Shown in pieces: positions 56,637 to 64,000 of a stretch of 64,000 nt of DNA. Made by a program: the position numbers and the translations under genes. Within the stretch, counting starts at the first letter, position 1, and every line of letters starts with the position of its first letter. Origin of the DNA: Kaistia granuli DSM 23481 (GTDB lineage Bacteria > Pseudomonadota > Alphaproteobacteria > Rhizobiales > Kaistiaceae); the NCBI RefSeq assembly GCF_000380505.1, contig NZ_AQYH01000008.1:1-64000 (forward strand). The letters are read 5' to 3'. A model generated the notes under the pieces. The model was not told the origin of the DNA and ran no database searches. It saw nothing but the letters and a program-made list of their open reading frames with translations.

Positions 56637-58019
56637 ATGCGCTCACAAGAAGCAGCGGAACTTTCCGGCAGGATGCGGGGTCCGGTGATCGATCGCGACA
56701 GCATCGACTATGACGAAGCCCGCAAGCTCTATAACGGTATGATCGACAAGAAGCCGCGGATGATCGCTCGATGCAGCGACGTGGCGGATGTCATCGAGGC
56801 CGTCAATTTCGGCCGCGAACACAAGCTGCTCATCGCCATTCGTGGCGGTGGCCACAATGGTCCGGGCCTGGCCAGCGTGAATGACGGGCTGGTTATCGAC
56901 CTCTCGTCCATGAAGGGCGTCCGCGTCGATCCGGCGACCCGCACGGTCCGCGTCGGACCGGGCTGCACGCAGGGCGACGTCGACCATGCCGCGCACGCCT
57001 TCGGCCTCGCGGTCCCCGCCGGCATCGTCTCGACGACGGGCATTGCCGGTCTGACGCTTGGCGGCGGCACCGGCTATCTAACCCGCCAATGCGGCCTGAC
57101 CATCGACAACCTGCTCGAGGCCGATGTCGTGCTCGCCGATGGCAGCTTCGTCACCGCGAACAAGACCGAGAACCCGGATCTGTTCTGGGCGCTGCGCGGT
57201 GGTGGCGGCAATTTCGGCGTCGTGACGAGCTTCCTGTTCCGGGCCCATCCGGTCGACATGGTCTATGGCGGCCCGATCTTCTGGGACCAGAAGGATGCCG
57301 GCGCCGTCATGCGGCGCTATCGCGATGCCCTGCCGAAAGCGCCGGAACAACTCGGCGCCTTCTTCGGCCTGAAGACCATGCCTTCCGCCGATCCGTTCCC
57401 GCAGGAGCACTGGGGCAAGCGGATCTGCGCGCTGATCTCCTGCTACAACGGCCCGCAGGAAGAGGGCGAACGGGCGATGAAGCCCTTCCTGGACGGCGTC
57501 CCGCCGCCACTGGTCAACTGGATGGGCATGCTGCCCTTCCCGGCCCTGCAGAGCATGTTCGACCCACTGCTGCCGACCGGCATGCAATGGTACTGGAAAG
57601 GCGATTTCGTCAGCGAGCTGACCGACGCCGCGATCGACGCCCATCTGCAGCAGGCGGCGAACACGCCGAGCATGCTGTCGCTGATGCACCTCTATCCGAT
57701 CGACGGCGCCGTCCACCGCGTCGGCAAGGCGGATACGGCGTGGAACGCCCGCGACGCCCGCTGGTCGATGGTGATCGCCGGCATTGATCCCAACCCGCAG
57801 CAGGCCGGACCGATCACCCGCTGGACCAAGTCGTACTGGCAGGCCGTGCATCCGCATAACCAAGGCGGCGGCTATGTGAACTTCATGATGGATGACGAGG
57901 GCGACGGAAGGCTCAAGGCGACCTATGGCGACAATTTCGAACGCCTGACGGCGGTGAAAGCCAAGTTCGACCCGAACAACCTGTTCCGGGTCAACCAGAA
58001 CATCCAGCCGCTGCACTGA
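56637..58019 (+). CDS. FAD-linked oxidase, berberine-bridge enzyme type
   Basis: 460 residues from ATG 56637 with AAGGAGG eight bases upstream. PCMH FAD domain: PRMIARCSDVADVIEAV, AIRGGGHNGPGLASVNDGLVIDLSSM with the histidine for covalent FAD, GPGCTQGDVDHAAHAFGLAVPAG, GIAGLTLGGGTGYLTRQCGLTIDN. The C-terminus is BBE-type: GGYVNFMMDDEGDGR with YGDNFERLTAVKAKFDPNNLF. Oxidises an alcohol or sugar with oxygen as acceptor; substrate unknown. The cysteine second FAD link is plausible but not certain. Starts 111 bases after the DapA-like gene. Confidence 0.92.
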   Translation: MRSQEAAELSGRMRGPVIDRDSIDYDEARKLYNGMIDKKPRMIARCSDVADVIEAVNFGREHKLLIAIRGGGHNGPGLASVNDGLVIDLSSMKGVRVDPATRTVRVGPGCTQGDVDHAAHAFGLAVPAGIVSTTGIAGLTLGGGTGYLTRQCGLTIDNLLEADVVLADGSFVTANKTENPDLFWALRGGGGNFGVVTSFLFRAHPVDMVYGGPIFWDQKDAGAVMRRYRDALPKAPEQLGAFFGLKTMPSADPFPQEHWGKRICALISCYNGPQEEGERAMKPFLDGVPPPLVNWMGMLPFPALQSMFDPLLPTGMQWYWKGDFVSELTDAAIDAHLQQAANTPSMLSLMHLYPIDGAVHRVGKADTAWNARDARWSMVIAGIDPNPQQAGPITRWTKSYWQAVHPHNQGGGYVNFMMDDEGDGRLKATYGDNFERLTAVKAKFDPNNLFRVNQNIQPLH

Positions 58020-58030
58020 GACAGGAAGGC

Positions 58031-58050
58031 GGCACGGGAGCCCCCGTGCC
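58031..58050. terminator. Hairpin between convergent genes
   Basis: GGCACGGG, loop AGCC, CCCGTGCC, ten bases after the FAD oxidase stop. No T-run. Confidence 0.45.
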
Positions 58051-58077
58051 GCACTCCCGCCGGCGACCCGGAAGGCG

Positions 58078-58917
58078 TCAGTCGTTGTGGGTGTCGTGAT
58101 AGCTGACGAGGCCGCGCTTCCAGTAACCGGACGCTTTCACGCGCTGTTTCGGCAACTTGTGCGTCTCGACCAGGAGGCGCCGCAGCCGCTTCGCCGTGTC
58201 CGATTCACAGGCGACCCAAGCGAAGCCCTCGCCTTCCGGCAGCTGGAAAGCCGAGACCGCATCGTCGAGGCGCGTCCCCTCGCCCGGAGCGCCGTCGCGA
58301 TGCAGCCACACGATCTCGGCGCCGGACCGCGCCGGCAGCGGGATCTGGTCCTCGACACCGCCGACCTCGATCAACGCCGTCACCCTCGCTTCCGGCCGTA
58401 ATTCCTCCAGCCGCCGCGCGATGGCCGGCAACGCCGTGTCGTCGCCGACCAGGAGATACCAGTCGAAATCGTCGGGAACGATCATCGAGCCGCGCGGACC
58501 CGCCATGTTCAGGATGCTGCCCGGCGCGGCTTCCATCGCCCAGGCCGTGGCCGGGCCGGCCTCGTGGATCGCGAAGTCGAGGTCGAGTTCGCTGGCGACG
58601 AGATCGAGGCGGCGCGGAGTGTAGTCGCGCGAGATCGGGCGCTCCGTCCCTTCCGGAAACACCGGTCCGTTCGGACCGAAGGTCGGCAGGACAGGCGTCT
58701 CCTCGCCCGGACGGGGGAAGAATAGCTTGACGTGGTCGTCATGGCCGCGGCTTTCGAAATCGGCCAGATCAGCGCCGGTCAGGGTGACACGGATCATCGA
58801 GGACGACAGCCGCGCCGTCCGCAGCACCGTCAGGCGACGGATCCTGAGCGGATAGCGGACGCGATAGGTTTCATGCGGTGCGGGGGCTTGAATCGCGGGG
58901 GATTGGGTATCGGACAT
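58078..58917 (-). CDS. Siderophore-interacting protein (ViuB type ferric reductase)
   Basis: 279 residues. FAD-binding part: MIRVTLTGADLADFESRGHDDHVKLFFPRPGE and the flavin motif RDYTPRRLD; NAD(P)-binding part with GPRGSMIVPDDFDWYLLVGDDTALPAIARRLEEL and the C-terminal FAWVACESDTAKRLRRLL and YWKRGLVSYHD. It reduces ferric siderophores in the cytoplasm to free iron. No siderophore genes adjoin. A 185-base region to recN holds no gene; iron-dependent control is likely but no Fur or Irr box was recognised. Confidence 0.93.
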   Translation of the reverse strand: MSDTQSPAIQAPAPHETYRVRYPLRIRRLTVLRTARLSSSMIRVTLTGADLADFESRGHDDHVKLFFPRPGEETPVLPTFGPNGPVFPEGTERPISRDYTPRRLDLVASELDLDFAIHEAGPATAWAMEAAPGSILNMAGPRGSMIVPDDFDWYLLVGDDTALPAIARRLEELRPEARVTALIEVGGVEDQIPLPARSGAEIVWLHRDGAPGEGTRLDDAVSAFQLPEGEGFAWVACESDTAKRLRRLLVETHKLPKQRVKASGYWKRGLVSYHDTHND

Positions 58918-59102
58918 GGTAACTCCAGGAAGGAGCAGTCCGACCGGTGCAACGTCACTTGGTCAACGCCACGCAGGTCGAACCTGCTCGGGCAAGCTCG
59001 ATCGGCGCGTTGTTTGACGTTAACGCCTACGTGCAGGCCTGTGGCGGACCCGCAAACCACATCGATAAAATGACGCAGCGCAGCAAAAACTGCAAGCCTG
59101 GA

Positions 59103-60773
59103 TCAGGCGGTGCCGTGGATCAGCTGTTGCGCCGCCGCGCGCGCTTCGTCGGTGATGACGCTGCCGGCCAGCATGCGGGCGATCTCCTCGCGCCGCTCTT
59201 CGCCGATGAGCGGCGTGACGCCGGTCGCCACGCGATCCTCGCCGTCGACGCCGTCCTTGGCGATGCGGAGATGGCTTCCCGCCCTCGCCGCCACCTGCGG
59301 CGCATGGGTGACGGAAAGCACCTGCACCCTCTCGGCCAGGCGCGCCAGGCGCTTGCCGATCGCCTCGGCAACCGCGCCGCCGACGCCGGTGTCGATCTCG
59401 TCGAAGACGAGCGTCGGCGCCGAACCGCGATCGGCCAGCGCCACCTTGATCGCCAGCAGGAAGCGCGAGAGCTCGCCGCCGGAAGCCACCTTCATCATCG
59501 GCCCCGGGCGGGTGCCCGGATTGGTGCGGACGAAGAAATTAACGATGTCGATGCCGGCCTCGCCGCGCTCCTCCGCATCCGTCTCGATCGAGACGATGAA
59601 GGCAGCGCGCTCCAGCTTCAGCGCCGGCAGTTCCTCGGCGACGCGGCCTTCGAGTTCCTCGGCCACGAGGCGGCGGCGGGCCGACAGCGCGGCGGCCAGC
59701 GCATCATAGCGCCGGCAGGCGGCTTCGGACGCCGCTTCCAGCGCGGCAAGACGCTCCTCGCCGGAATCGAGCGCCGCGAGATCGGCGACCATCCGGTCGC
59801 GCAGGGCGGCGAGGTTCTCGACGGCGACGTCATGCTTGCGCGCGGCGCCGCGCAGCGCGAACAGGCGCTCCTCGGTCCGCTCCAGTTCCTTCGGATCGAA
59901 CTCGCTGTCGCGCATCGAACGGGTCAGGATCGTCTCGGCCTCTTCCAGTGCGTCGATCGCGCTGTCGATCGCCTCGACCACGCCGTCGAGCAGACCACCG
60001 GCCTGGTCGCGCTTGCGCTCGAGCCGGCGCGCCAGGCTCGCCAGGTTGGGGATCGGCGAGGTATGGCCGGCGATCGTGTCATGCGCGTCTGAGAGGTCGC
60101 CGGCGATCTTCTCGGCCTGCATCATCGTGTGCCGGCGCTGGGCGAGTTCCGTCTCCTCGCCGGGCTGCGGCGCGAGCTTCGACAGTTCCTCGACCGAGGC
60201 GCGGAGATAGTCGCCCTCGCTGCGGGCCGATGCGATCCGCCGACGCAGCGCCGCCACTTCGCTCTCGGCCGATCGCCAGGCACGAAACGCCTCGGCGACG
60301 GAGGTCGCCTCAATATCGAGGCCGCCAAAGGCATCGAGCAGGCGGCGGTGGATCGCGGAATCGACGAGCGCGCGGTCGTCGTGCTGGCCATGGATCTCGA
60401 CCAGCGATGCACCGACGTCGCGCAGCATGGCGACGCTGACCGGCTGGTCGTTGACGAAGGCGCGGGTTCGCCCGTCGCCGGTCTGGACCCGGCGCAGGAT
60501 GATGTCGCCGTCATGATCGATGGCATTGCCGCCGAGCAGCGCCCTGGCGGGATGATCGGCCCCGACGTCGAAGACCGCCGTGACCTGGCCCTGGCTGGCA
60601 CCCTGGCGCACGAGCGCGCCGTCCCCTCGCCCGCCAAGGGCGAGCGAGAGCGCATCGAGCAGGATCGACTTGCCCGCGCCGGTCTCACCGGTCAGGACGG
60701 TCATACCGCGCGCGAAATCGATCTCGAGCCGGTCGATGAGGACGATGTCGCGGATTGCGAGCGCGGCGAGCAT
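59103..60773 (-). CDS. recN: DNA repair protein RecN
   Basis: 556 residues. SMC-like ATPase for double-strand break repair. Walker A in VLTGETGAGKSILLDALSLAL, coiled-coil arms in the middle (EEAETILTRSMRDSEFDPKELE region), Q-loop and the ABC signature GGELSRFLLAIKVAL, then Walker B LVFDEIDTGVGG and D-loop. Lies 18 bases after bamD on the same strand. The order ftsZ-lpxC-bamD-recN is normal in this order. Confidence 0.96.
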   Translation of the reverse strand: MLAALAIRDIVLIDRLEIDFARGMTVLTGETGAGKSILLDALSLALGGRGDGALVRQGASQGQVTAVFDVGADHPARALLGGNAIDHDGDIILRRVQTGDGRTRAFVNDQPVSVAMLRDVGASLVEIHGQHDDRALVDSAIHRRLLDAFGGLDIEATSVAEAFRAWRSAESEVAALRRRIASARSEGDYLRASVEELSKLAPQPGEETELAQRRHTMMQAEKIAGDLSDAHDTIAGHTSPIPNLASLARRLERKRDQAGGLLDGVVEAIDSAIDALEEAETILTRSMRDSEFDPKELERTEERLFALRGAARKHDVAVENLAALRDRMVADLAALDSGEERLAALEAASEAACRRYDALAAALSARRRLVAEELEGRVAEELPALKLERAAFIVSIETDAEERGEAGIDIVNFFVRTNPGTRPGPMMKVASGGELSRFLLAIKVALADRGSAPTLVFDEIDTGVGGAVAEAIGKRLARLAERVQVLSVTHAPQVAARAGSHLRIAKDGVDGEDRVATGVTPLIGEERREEIARMLAGSVITDEARAAAQQLIHGTA

Positions 60774-60791
60774 GGCGCGCCCTGTCTCCCG

Positions 60792-61664
60792 TTAGCCCGT
60801 GACGGAGCGGAACGCGCGGCTGATCCAGGAGCCCTTGTTCTCCGAAGGCGACACGCCGCCCGTCTGGAGAAGCGAATAGGCGTCCTTGTACCACTGCGAG
60901 TTCGGGAAGTTGTGACCCAGCACGGCGGCAGCGGTCTGCGCTTCCGGAACGATGCCCATCGCGTAATAGGCGGCCGTCAAGCGGTAGAGCGCTTCCTCGA
61001 CATGGCGGGTGTTCGCATAGTCGGTCACGACCAGCTTGAAGCGGTTGATCGCCGCCGGATATTCCTTGCGCTCCAGGTAGTAGCGGCCGACCTGCATTTC
61101 CTTGCCGGCCATCTGGTCGCGCGCCACGACAATCGCCTTCTGGGCGTCGTCGACATATTCGGAGTTCGGATACTTGTCGACGACCTCCTGCATGGCGGCG
61201 ATGGCCTTCTTGGTGGCCATCTGGTCGCGCGTCACTTCCGGGATCTGCTTGAAGTAGGACTGGCCGATCATGTACTGCGCGTAGCCGGCATCCTGGCTCG
61301 ACGGATAGAGCGAGATGTAGCGCTGCGCAGCAGTCACGCTCTCCTCGTAATTGCCGAGGCGGTAATTGGTGAACGCCGTCATGATCAGCGCCTTGCGGGC
61401 CCATTCCGTATAGGGATGCTGCTGATCGACCTTCTCGAATTCCTTCGCCGCCGCCCTCAGCTTGCCGTTCTCCATCAGGGTCAGACCCTGATTGTACATC
61501 TGGCCTGCCGGAACGTCTGGCTCGTCGGCGGCATCATCGTCCTTGGTCAGCGAACAGCCGGCGACCGCGACCAGCGCGACAAGCGCGGCGGCACGCAGGG
61601 TGACGGAGCCGAACCGGCCAAGATTGGCAAAGGTCGACGGGCGGATCGAGCTAAATTCGTTCAT
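60792..61664 (-). CDS. bamD: Outer membrane assembly lipoprotein BamD
   Basis: 290 residues. Long signal peptide with the lipobox VAGC in ALVALVAVAGCSLTKDD, an acidic spacer, then TPR repeats: MYNQGLTLMENGKLRAAAKEFEKV, ALIMTAFTNYRLGNYEESVTAAQRYISLYPSS, AQYMIGQSYFKQIPEVTRDQ. Essential part of the BAM complex that inserts beta-barrels. Downstream of lpxC on the same strand but 183 bases away. Confidence 0.95.
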   Translation of the reverse strand: MNEFSSIRPSTFANLGRFGSVTLRAAALVALVAVAGCSLTKDDDAADEPDVPAGQMYNQGLTLMENGKLRAAAKEFEKVDQQHPYTEWARKALIMTAFTNYRLGNYEESVTAAQRYISLYPSSQDAGYAQYMIGQSYFKQIPEVTRDQMATKKAIAAMQEVVDKYPNSEYVDDAQKAIVVARDQMAGKEMQVGRYYLERKEYPAAINRFKLVVTDYANTRHVEEALYRLTAAYYAMGIVPEAQTAAAVLGHNFPNSQWYKDAYSLLQTGGVSPSENKGSWISRAFRSVTG

Positions 61665-61847
61665 TCACACATCGAACCGGCGTGAGCCGGCATCGCCTCT
61701 TTCGATGGGGCAAAGCGGTGCAGCCTCTCTAGCGGAAACAGCACGATGACGCCACCAGCCGTCGCAACGCATTGCTGCAATTTCGTGGCAGAGCGCGCCC
61801 CGGTAACGGAAATATCCCGTTTGTGCGGAATATGCCGCCGTTTCAGG

Positions 61848-62798
61848 CTAGGACTTGTCCGGACCGAAGGCCGCGGCCGGCAACCGGACCGGCATCTGGG
61901 CGTGGACAACCTCGCGCTTGGCCGGGACGGGAGCCTCGACATAGGTCCAGGCATCCGAATCAGCGAGCAGCACCTCGACGATCTTGGCGTTCATCCGATG
62001 ACCGCCGCGATACGAGCGATAGGTGCCGAGGATGGGCGCGCCGGCGAGCGCCAGATCGCCGACGGCGTCGAGCGTCTTGTGACGCACGAACTCGTCCGCG
62101 AAGCGCAGGCCTTCCGGATTGATCACCTTGTCCTCGCCGAGCACGACGGTGTTGTCGAGCGAGGAACCGAGCGCCAGGCCGCGCGACCAGTAGAACTCGA
62201 CATCCTTCATGAAGCCGAAGGTGCGGGCGCGGGCGAGGTCACGACGGAAGATCTCGGCGTCGAGGTCGACCACGAAAGCCTGACGGCCGATCAGCGGCGA
62301 GGCGAAGTCGATGTCGATCTCGAAGCGGCGACCGTCGAAGGGCAGCAGCTCGGCGAAGGCGCCGTTGTGCTCGATGCGGACCGGCTTCAGAACCTTGACG
62401 AAACGGCGCGGCGCGGCGAGCGCGACAACGCCGACCTGATCGACCAGTTCGACGAAGGCGGCGGCGCTGCCATCCATCATCGGCACTTCGCCGGCATCGA
62501 TCTCGACGACGACATTGTCGACGCCAAGGCCGTTGAAGGTCGCCAGCAGATGTTCGATGGTGGCGACCGACAGGCCGTCAAAGGCCACCGTCGTGCAGGA
62601 ATCGGTCGCGTGCAGGCGATCGATCCGCGCATGGATCGGATGCGAGTCGCCGGCGTCGATGCGGTGGAAGACGATGCCCGTATCGGCCTCGGCCGGATTG
62701 AGAGCCATTGCCACGGGCTTGCCGCTATGCACGCCGATACCCGAGACCACGACGCGATCGCGCAAGGTGGTCTGGTGCATGCCCTGTCGTTTAGCCAT
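61848..62798 (-). CDS. lpxC: UDP-3-O-acyl-N-acetylglucosamine deacetylase
   Basis: 316 residues from ATG 62798 (MAKRQGMHQTTLRDRVVVSG), with GGGGCGATTTG before it; the frame to 62879 is longer. First committed step of lipid A synthesis; zinc hydrolase. Zinc and catalytic residues: EHLLATFNGLGVDNVVVEID (His), VPMMDGSAAAFVELV (Glu/Asp region), FADEFVRHKTLDAVGDLALAG (His, Asp), and the GHRMNAKIV end (catalytic His). Between ftsZ and bamD, as expected. Confidence 0.97.
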   Translation of the reverse strand: MAKRQGMHQTTLRDRVVVSGIGVHSGKPVAMALNPAEADTGIVFHRIDAGDSHPIHARIDRLHATDSCTTVAFDGLSVATIEHLLATFNGLGVDNVVVEIDAGEVPMMDGSAAAFVELVDQVGVVALAAPRRFVKVLKPVRIEHNGAFAELLPFDGRRFEIDIDFASPLIGRQAFVVDLDAEIFRRDLARARTFGFMKDVEFYWSRGLALGSSLDNTVVLGEDKVINPEGLRFADEFVRHKTLDAVGDLALAGAPILGTYRSYRGGHRMNAKIVEVLLADSDAWTYVEAPVPAKREVVHAQMPVRLPAAAFGPDKS

Positions 62799-63016
62799 CA
62801 AATCGCCCCAAGAGAGCTTGTCAAAATTCCCGACTGCTCTGTGGTCCGCCCGCTGCTGTTCCGACCGACTGATACCCATGGACCAGGAAGGCAGGCCAAC
62901 AGGGAATCGTCAGATTCGTCAGCATGTTGTGTTGGATAGATAGAGCCTCGACCACCTGGTCAACAAATCACTCTTTCTAACCTTCTGTAACGCGGCCGAC
63001 CGGCTCCTTAACAAAA

Positions 63017-63048
63017 GAGGCCCGGCGCTGTCTCCAGAGCCGGGCCTC
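63017..63048 (-). terminator. Terminator after ftsZ
   Basis: On the minus strand GAGGCCCGGC, loop TCTGGAGACAGC minus its outer pairs, GCCGGGCCTC, followed by TTTTGTTA. It separates ftsZ from lpxC, so lpxC has its own promoter in 62799-63016. Confidence 0.85.
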
Positions 63049-63065
63049 GATGCTGCTATGCGGTA

Positions 63066-64000
63066 TCAGTTCGCCTGACGGCGGAGGAAGGCCGGAATCT
63101 CCAGCTGGTCATCCTCGCTGCGCGGCATCACGCGGCCATGCTGGTCGAGCTCGGCCTGACGCGGACGATACATGGCGTCCTGCGACTGCTGCGGGGCCCG
63201 CGGTGCCATCGGCTGCTGCGGAGCCCGCGGCGCGGCGGCCTGGGGCTGACGCGGCGGCTGCTGCGGCTGACCCTGCTGCGGCGCGCGCTGCTGCGGGGCC
63301 GGCTGCGGGCGGTTCGCCTGCGGCGCGGCTTCCTCTTCGCGACGGCCGAGACCGACATTCGCCAGGCGGCGAAGCAGGCTCATCGGGCCGCGATCTTCCT
63401 CGTGCTGCGGCTGGGCTTCGGCGCGCTGGGCCTGCATCTCGCGCTGGGCGACGACCGGGAAGTCCTCGACGCGCGGCATGCGGGCAGCGGCCGGAGCTTC
63501 GGCTGCCGGCGGGATGAAGGGCTGCGGAGCCGGAACATGCTCTTCGCGGACCGGAGCCGGAACCATGTCGAACTCATGATCGAGCTCGGCTTCGGCATAG
63601 GAGACCGCCGGCGGTGCCATCGGAGCGATGGTGACGCCGGGATCCCGCATCGTCGGCTGCGCCGGGGCATGCTGCTGCACAGGAGCCTGCTGCGGCACGG
63701 CCGGACGGAAGGTCGGAGCCTGGGCCGGAGCGGCCGAGCGGGTCTCGACCGCGGGGCGCGAACCCTGCGGGGCCTGCGGAGCGGCGGCCTGGGCGGCTGC
63801 CTTCATGCGGTTCGCCATGTCCTGCGTGCGCAGGTCGCCGGGCGAAACCTCGTCCTTCAGGTCCGACTCGATGCCGGTCGCCACGACCGACACGCGGATG
63901 ACACCCTCGAGGCTCTCCTCGAACGTCGCGCCGAGGATGATGTTGGCGTCCGGATCCACTTCCTCGCGGATACGGGTCGCGGCTTCGTCGACTTCGAACA
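63066..64000 (-). CDS. ftsZ: Cell division protein FtsZ, C-terminal part (cut by window end)
   Basis: About 311 residues of the 3' end are visible. The first ~45 residues finish the GTPase/tubulin fold ([38 protein letters not shown]). The rest is a very long disordered linker rich in Pro, Gln and Ala, typical of the FtsZ of Hyphomicrobiales, and the C-terminal conserved peptide is [12 protein letters not shown], which binds FtsA and other Z-ring anchors. The N-terminal GTP-binding half lies outside the window. A terminator follows directly. Confidence 0.96.
   Translation of the reverse strand, partial: FEVDEAATRIREEVDPDANIILGATFEESLEGVIRVSVVATGIESDLKDEVSPGDLRTQDMANRMKAAAQAAAPQAPQGSRPAVETRSAAPAQAPTFRPAVPQQAPVQQHAPAQPTMRDPGVTIAPMAPPAVSYAEAELDHEFDMVPAPVREEHVPAPQPFIPPAAEAPAAARMPRVEDFPVVAQREMQAQRAEAQPQHEEDRGPMSLLRRLANVGLGRREEEAAPQANRPQPAPQQRAPQQGQPQQPPRQPQAAAPRAPQQPMAPRAPQQSQDAMYRPRQAELDQHGRVMPRSEDDQLEIPAFLRRQAN

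Overview
The window is a high-GC chromosomal segment of an alphaproteobacterium, most likely of the order Hyphomicrobiales (Rhizobiales). The basis is the gene content and order (ilvIH, miaA, serB, a DegP-type protease, hflCK, folA, thyA; sspB-fumC; ftsZ-lpxC-bamD-recN with ligA nearby), two BA14K-type proteins, a circularly permuted (two-piece) tmRNA, an alpha-type SspB, and intergenic repeats of the kind common in rhizobia. The genus cannot be told from the sequence alone.

Layout. 1-4.6 kb: the 3' end of an IS110-type transposase, a PhzF protein, two paralogous BA14K-like exported proteins and a 2-hydroxyacid dehydrogenase. 4.7-11.7 kb: branched-chain amino acid genes ilvC, ilvH and ilvI, interrupted by two TetR regulators, a cupin and a luciferase-like oxidoreductase. 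Upstream of ilvI is a transcription attenuator with a 14-codon leader peptide containing Val-Ile-Val-Leu. 11.77-13.86 kb: a visibly AT-richer, horizontally acquired retron. It reads msr-msd RNA, then a nucleoside-deoxyribosyltransferase-like effector, then a reverse transcriptase, the gene order of the Ec86/Sen2 (type II-A) anti-phage retrons. 14-20.4 kb: an EamA transporter, small exported or lipoproteins, an AraC regulator, an exported hydrolase and an alcohol dehydrogenase. 20.4-32.5 kb: core block miaA/serB, degP, hflC-hflK, folA, a small membrane protein, thyA, two acetyltransferases, a DUF4424 protein and an MFS exporter. 32.8-36 kb: ssrA (tmRNA), its ClpXP adaptor sspB, fumC and two small genes. 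36-42.5 kb: a very large AsmA-like protein with no standard start codon, an FAD oxidase and a medium-chain reductase. 42.7-51.3 kb: a UvrD-type helicase, a GNAT protein, prmA, a CoA-transferase, a small protein, aminopeptidase P and a PRC-barrel protein. 51.3-58.9 kb: ligA, a second MFS exporter, a DapA homologue lacking the Schiff-base lysine, a berberine-bridge-type oxidase and a siderophore-interacting protein. 59.1-64 kb: recN, bamD, lpxC and the 3' part of ftsZ.

The most interesting content is the retron: its RNA gene is not annotated by any ORF but is readable from its a1/a2 inverted repeat, two msr hairpins and a perfect 24-bp msd stem. The effector's two likely start codons lie inside a perfect 15-bp inverted repeat. 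Other points worth a second look are the ilvI attenuator, the adjacency of ssrA and sspB, the lysine-less DapA paralogue, and the chain of ATGA/CTGA overlaps leading into the AsmA-like gene. No tRNA, rRNA or CRISPR array was seen.
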